Assembly (NCBI RefSeq): GCF_000767615.3 | Contig: NZ_CP009553.3 | Span: 1,612,001 to 1,676,000, forward strand | Source of the DNA: Pandoraea pnomenusa | GTDB taxonomy: Bacteria > Pseudomonadota > Gammaproteobacteria > Burkholderiales > Burkholderiaceae | Reading direction: 5' to 3' | Length of the DNA: 64,000 nucleotides | Shown: piece after piece, positions 63,880 to 64,000 of the stretch | Numbering within the stretch: the first letter of the stretch is position 1 | Layout: each line of letters opens with the position of its first letter | Made by a program: the position numbers and the translations under genes | The notes under the pieces: generated by a model | Told to the model about the DNA's origin: nothing | The model's input: the letters and a program-made list of their open reading frames with translations, nothing else | Databases searched by the model: none

Positions 63880-64000
63880 GGCGATAGCACCGCGACGATG
63901 CGGCGTGCGCGCCGCATCGGAATGCACGCTGCGGGCGCAGGCATGGCGGACAGGGAAGCGGGAGAGACGGTCCGGCGACCCAGGCGATTCGAACCGGACG
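63880..64000. other. End of window, no gene identified
   Basis: GC-rich sequence to the window edge with no complete gene; the following gene, if any, starts beyond it. Confidence 0.5.

Overview
The window looks like the chromosome of a high-GC betaproteobacterium of the Burkholderiaceae, most like Pandoraea. This rests on remembered gene content (bo3-type quinol oxidase, aerobic benzoyl-CoA 'box' cluster, ZTP-riboswitch-led glyA-nrdR, DUF1415, DUF3047 and DUF4863 proteins) and on the strong GC bias, which opens long meaningless frames antisense to most genes. No database search was possible, so the genus is an inference. No rRNA, tRNA, CRISPR array, IS element or phage gene was seen.

Layout. 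1-2.0 kb: 3' end of the cyo operon (cyoB partial, cyoC, cyoD) closed by two terminators. 2.2-2.6 kb: a gene-free block with two large palindromes and a 53-bp tandem repeat. 2.6-13 kb: a solo FtsI-like transpeptidase, a DUF3047 protein, a LysE-type exporter, an unknown 453-aa protein, a split chromate transporter with a divergent LysR regulator, two exported Tat-type proteins (TlpA-like thioredoxin and a transglutaminase-like protein) and selD. 13.2-23.8 kb: a complete aerobic benzoyl-CoA pathway. The minus operon is DUF4863-boxD-bclA-hydrolase; the plus side is boxR and boxC-boxB-boxA. Both promoters carry TGCA motifs suited to the BoxR repressor.

24-29 kb: a DJ-1-like protein, a DUF523 protein, a degenerate kinase-like protein (possible effector), then a ZTP riboswitch controlling glyA-nrdR. 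29-41.7 kb: porin, LysR/VOC/dehydrogenase cluster, DUF3100 membrane protein, three small envelope proteins (EF-hand, glycine-zipper lipoprotein, proline-rich lipoprotein), TetR and LysR regulators and an orphan HTH protein.

41.9-52.2 kb: a ten-gene minus-strand cluster for 3-hydroxyanthranilate catabolism: 2-aminomuconate-semialdehyde dehydrogenase, RidA-type deaminase, 3-hydroxyanthranilate dioxygenase and ACMS decarboxylase, with a complete Liv-type ABC importer and an arylformamidase-like hydrolase embedded in it. This suggests uptake and degradation of a kynurenine- or anthranilate-type compound. An SRPBCC protein precedes it.

52.3-58.3 kb: a LacI regulator with two abutting perfect operators, then an ABC importer of the iron/phosphonate type and a metallophosphodiesterase, probably one phospho-ester or phosphonate uptake operon. 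58.4-64 kb: flavohaemoprotein hmp with NsrR-type boxes, two tandem paralogous ankyrin-like proteins (the most novel-looking genes here) and a DUF1415 protein.
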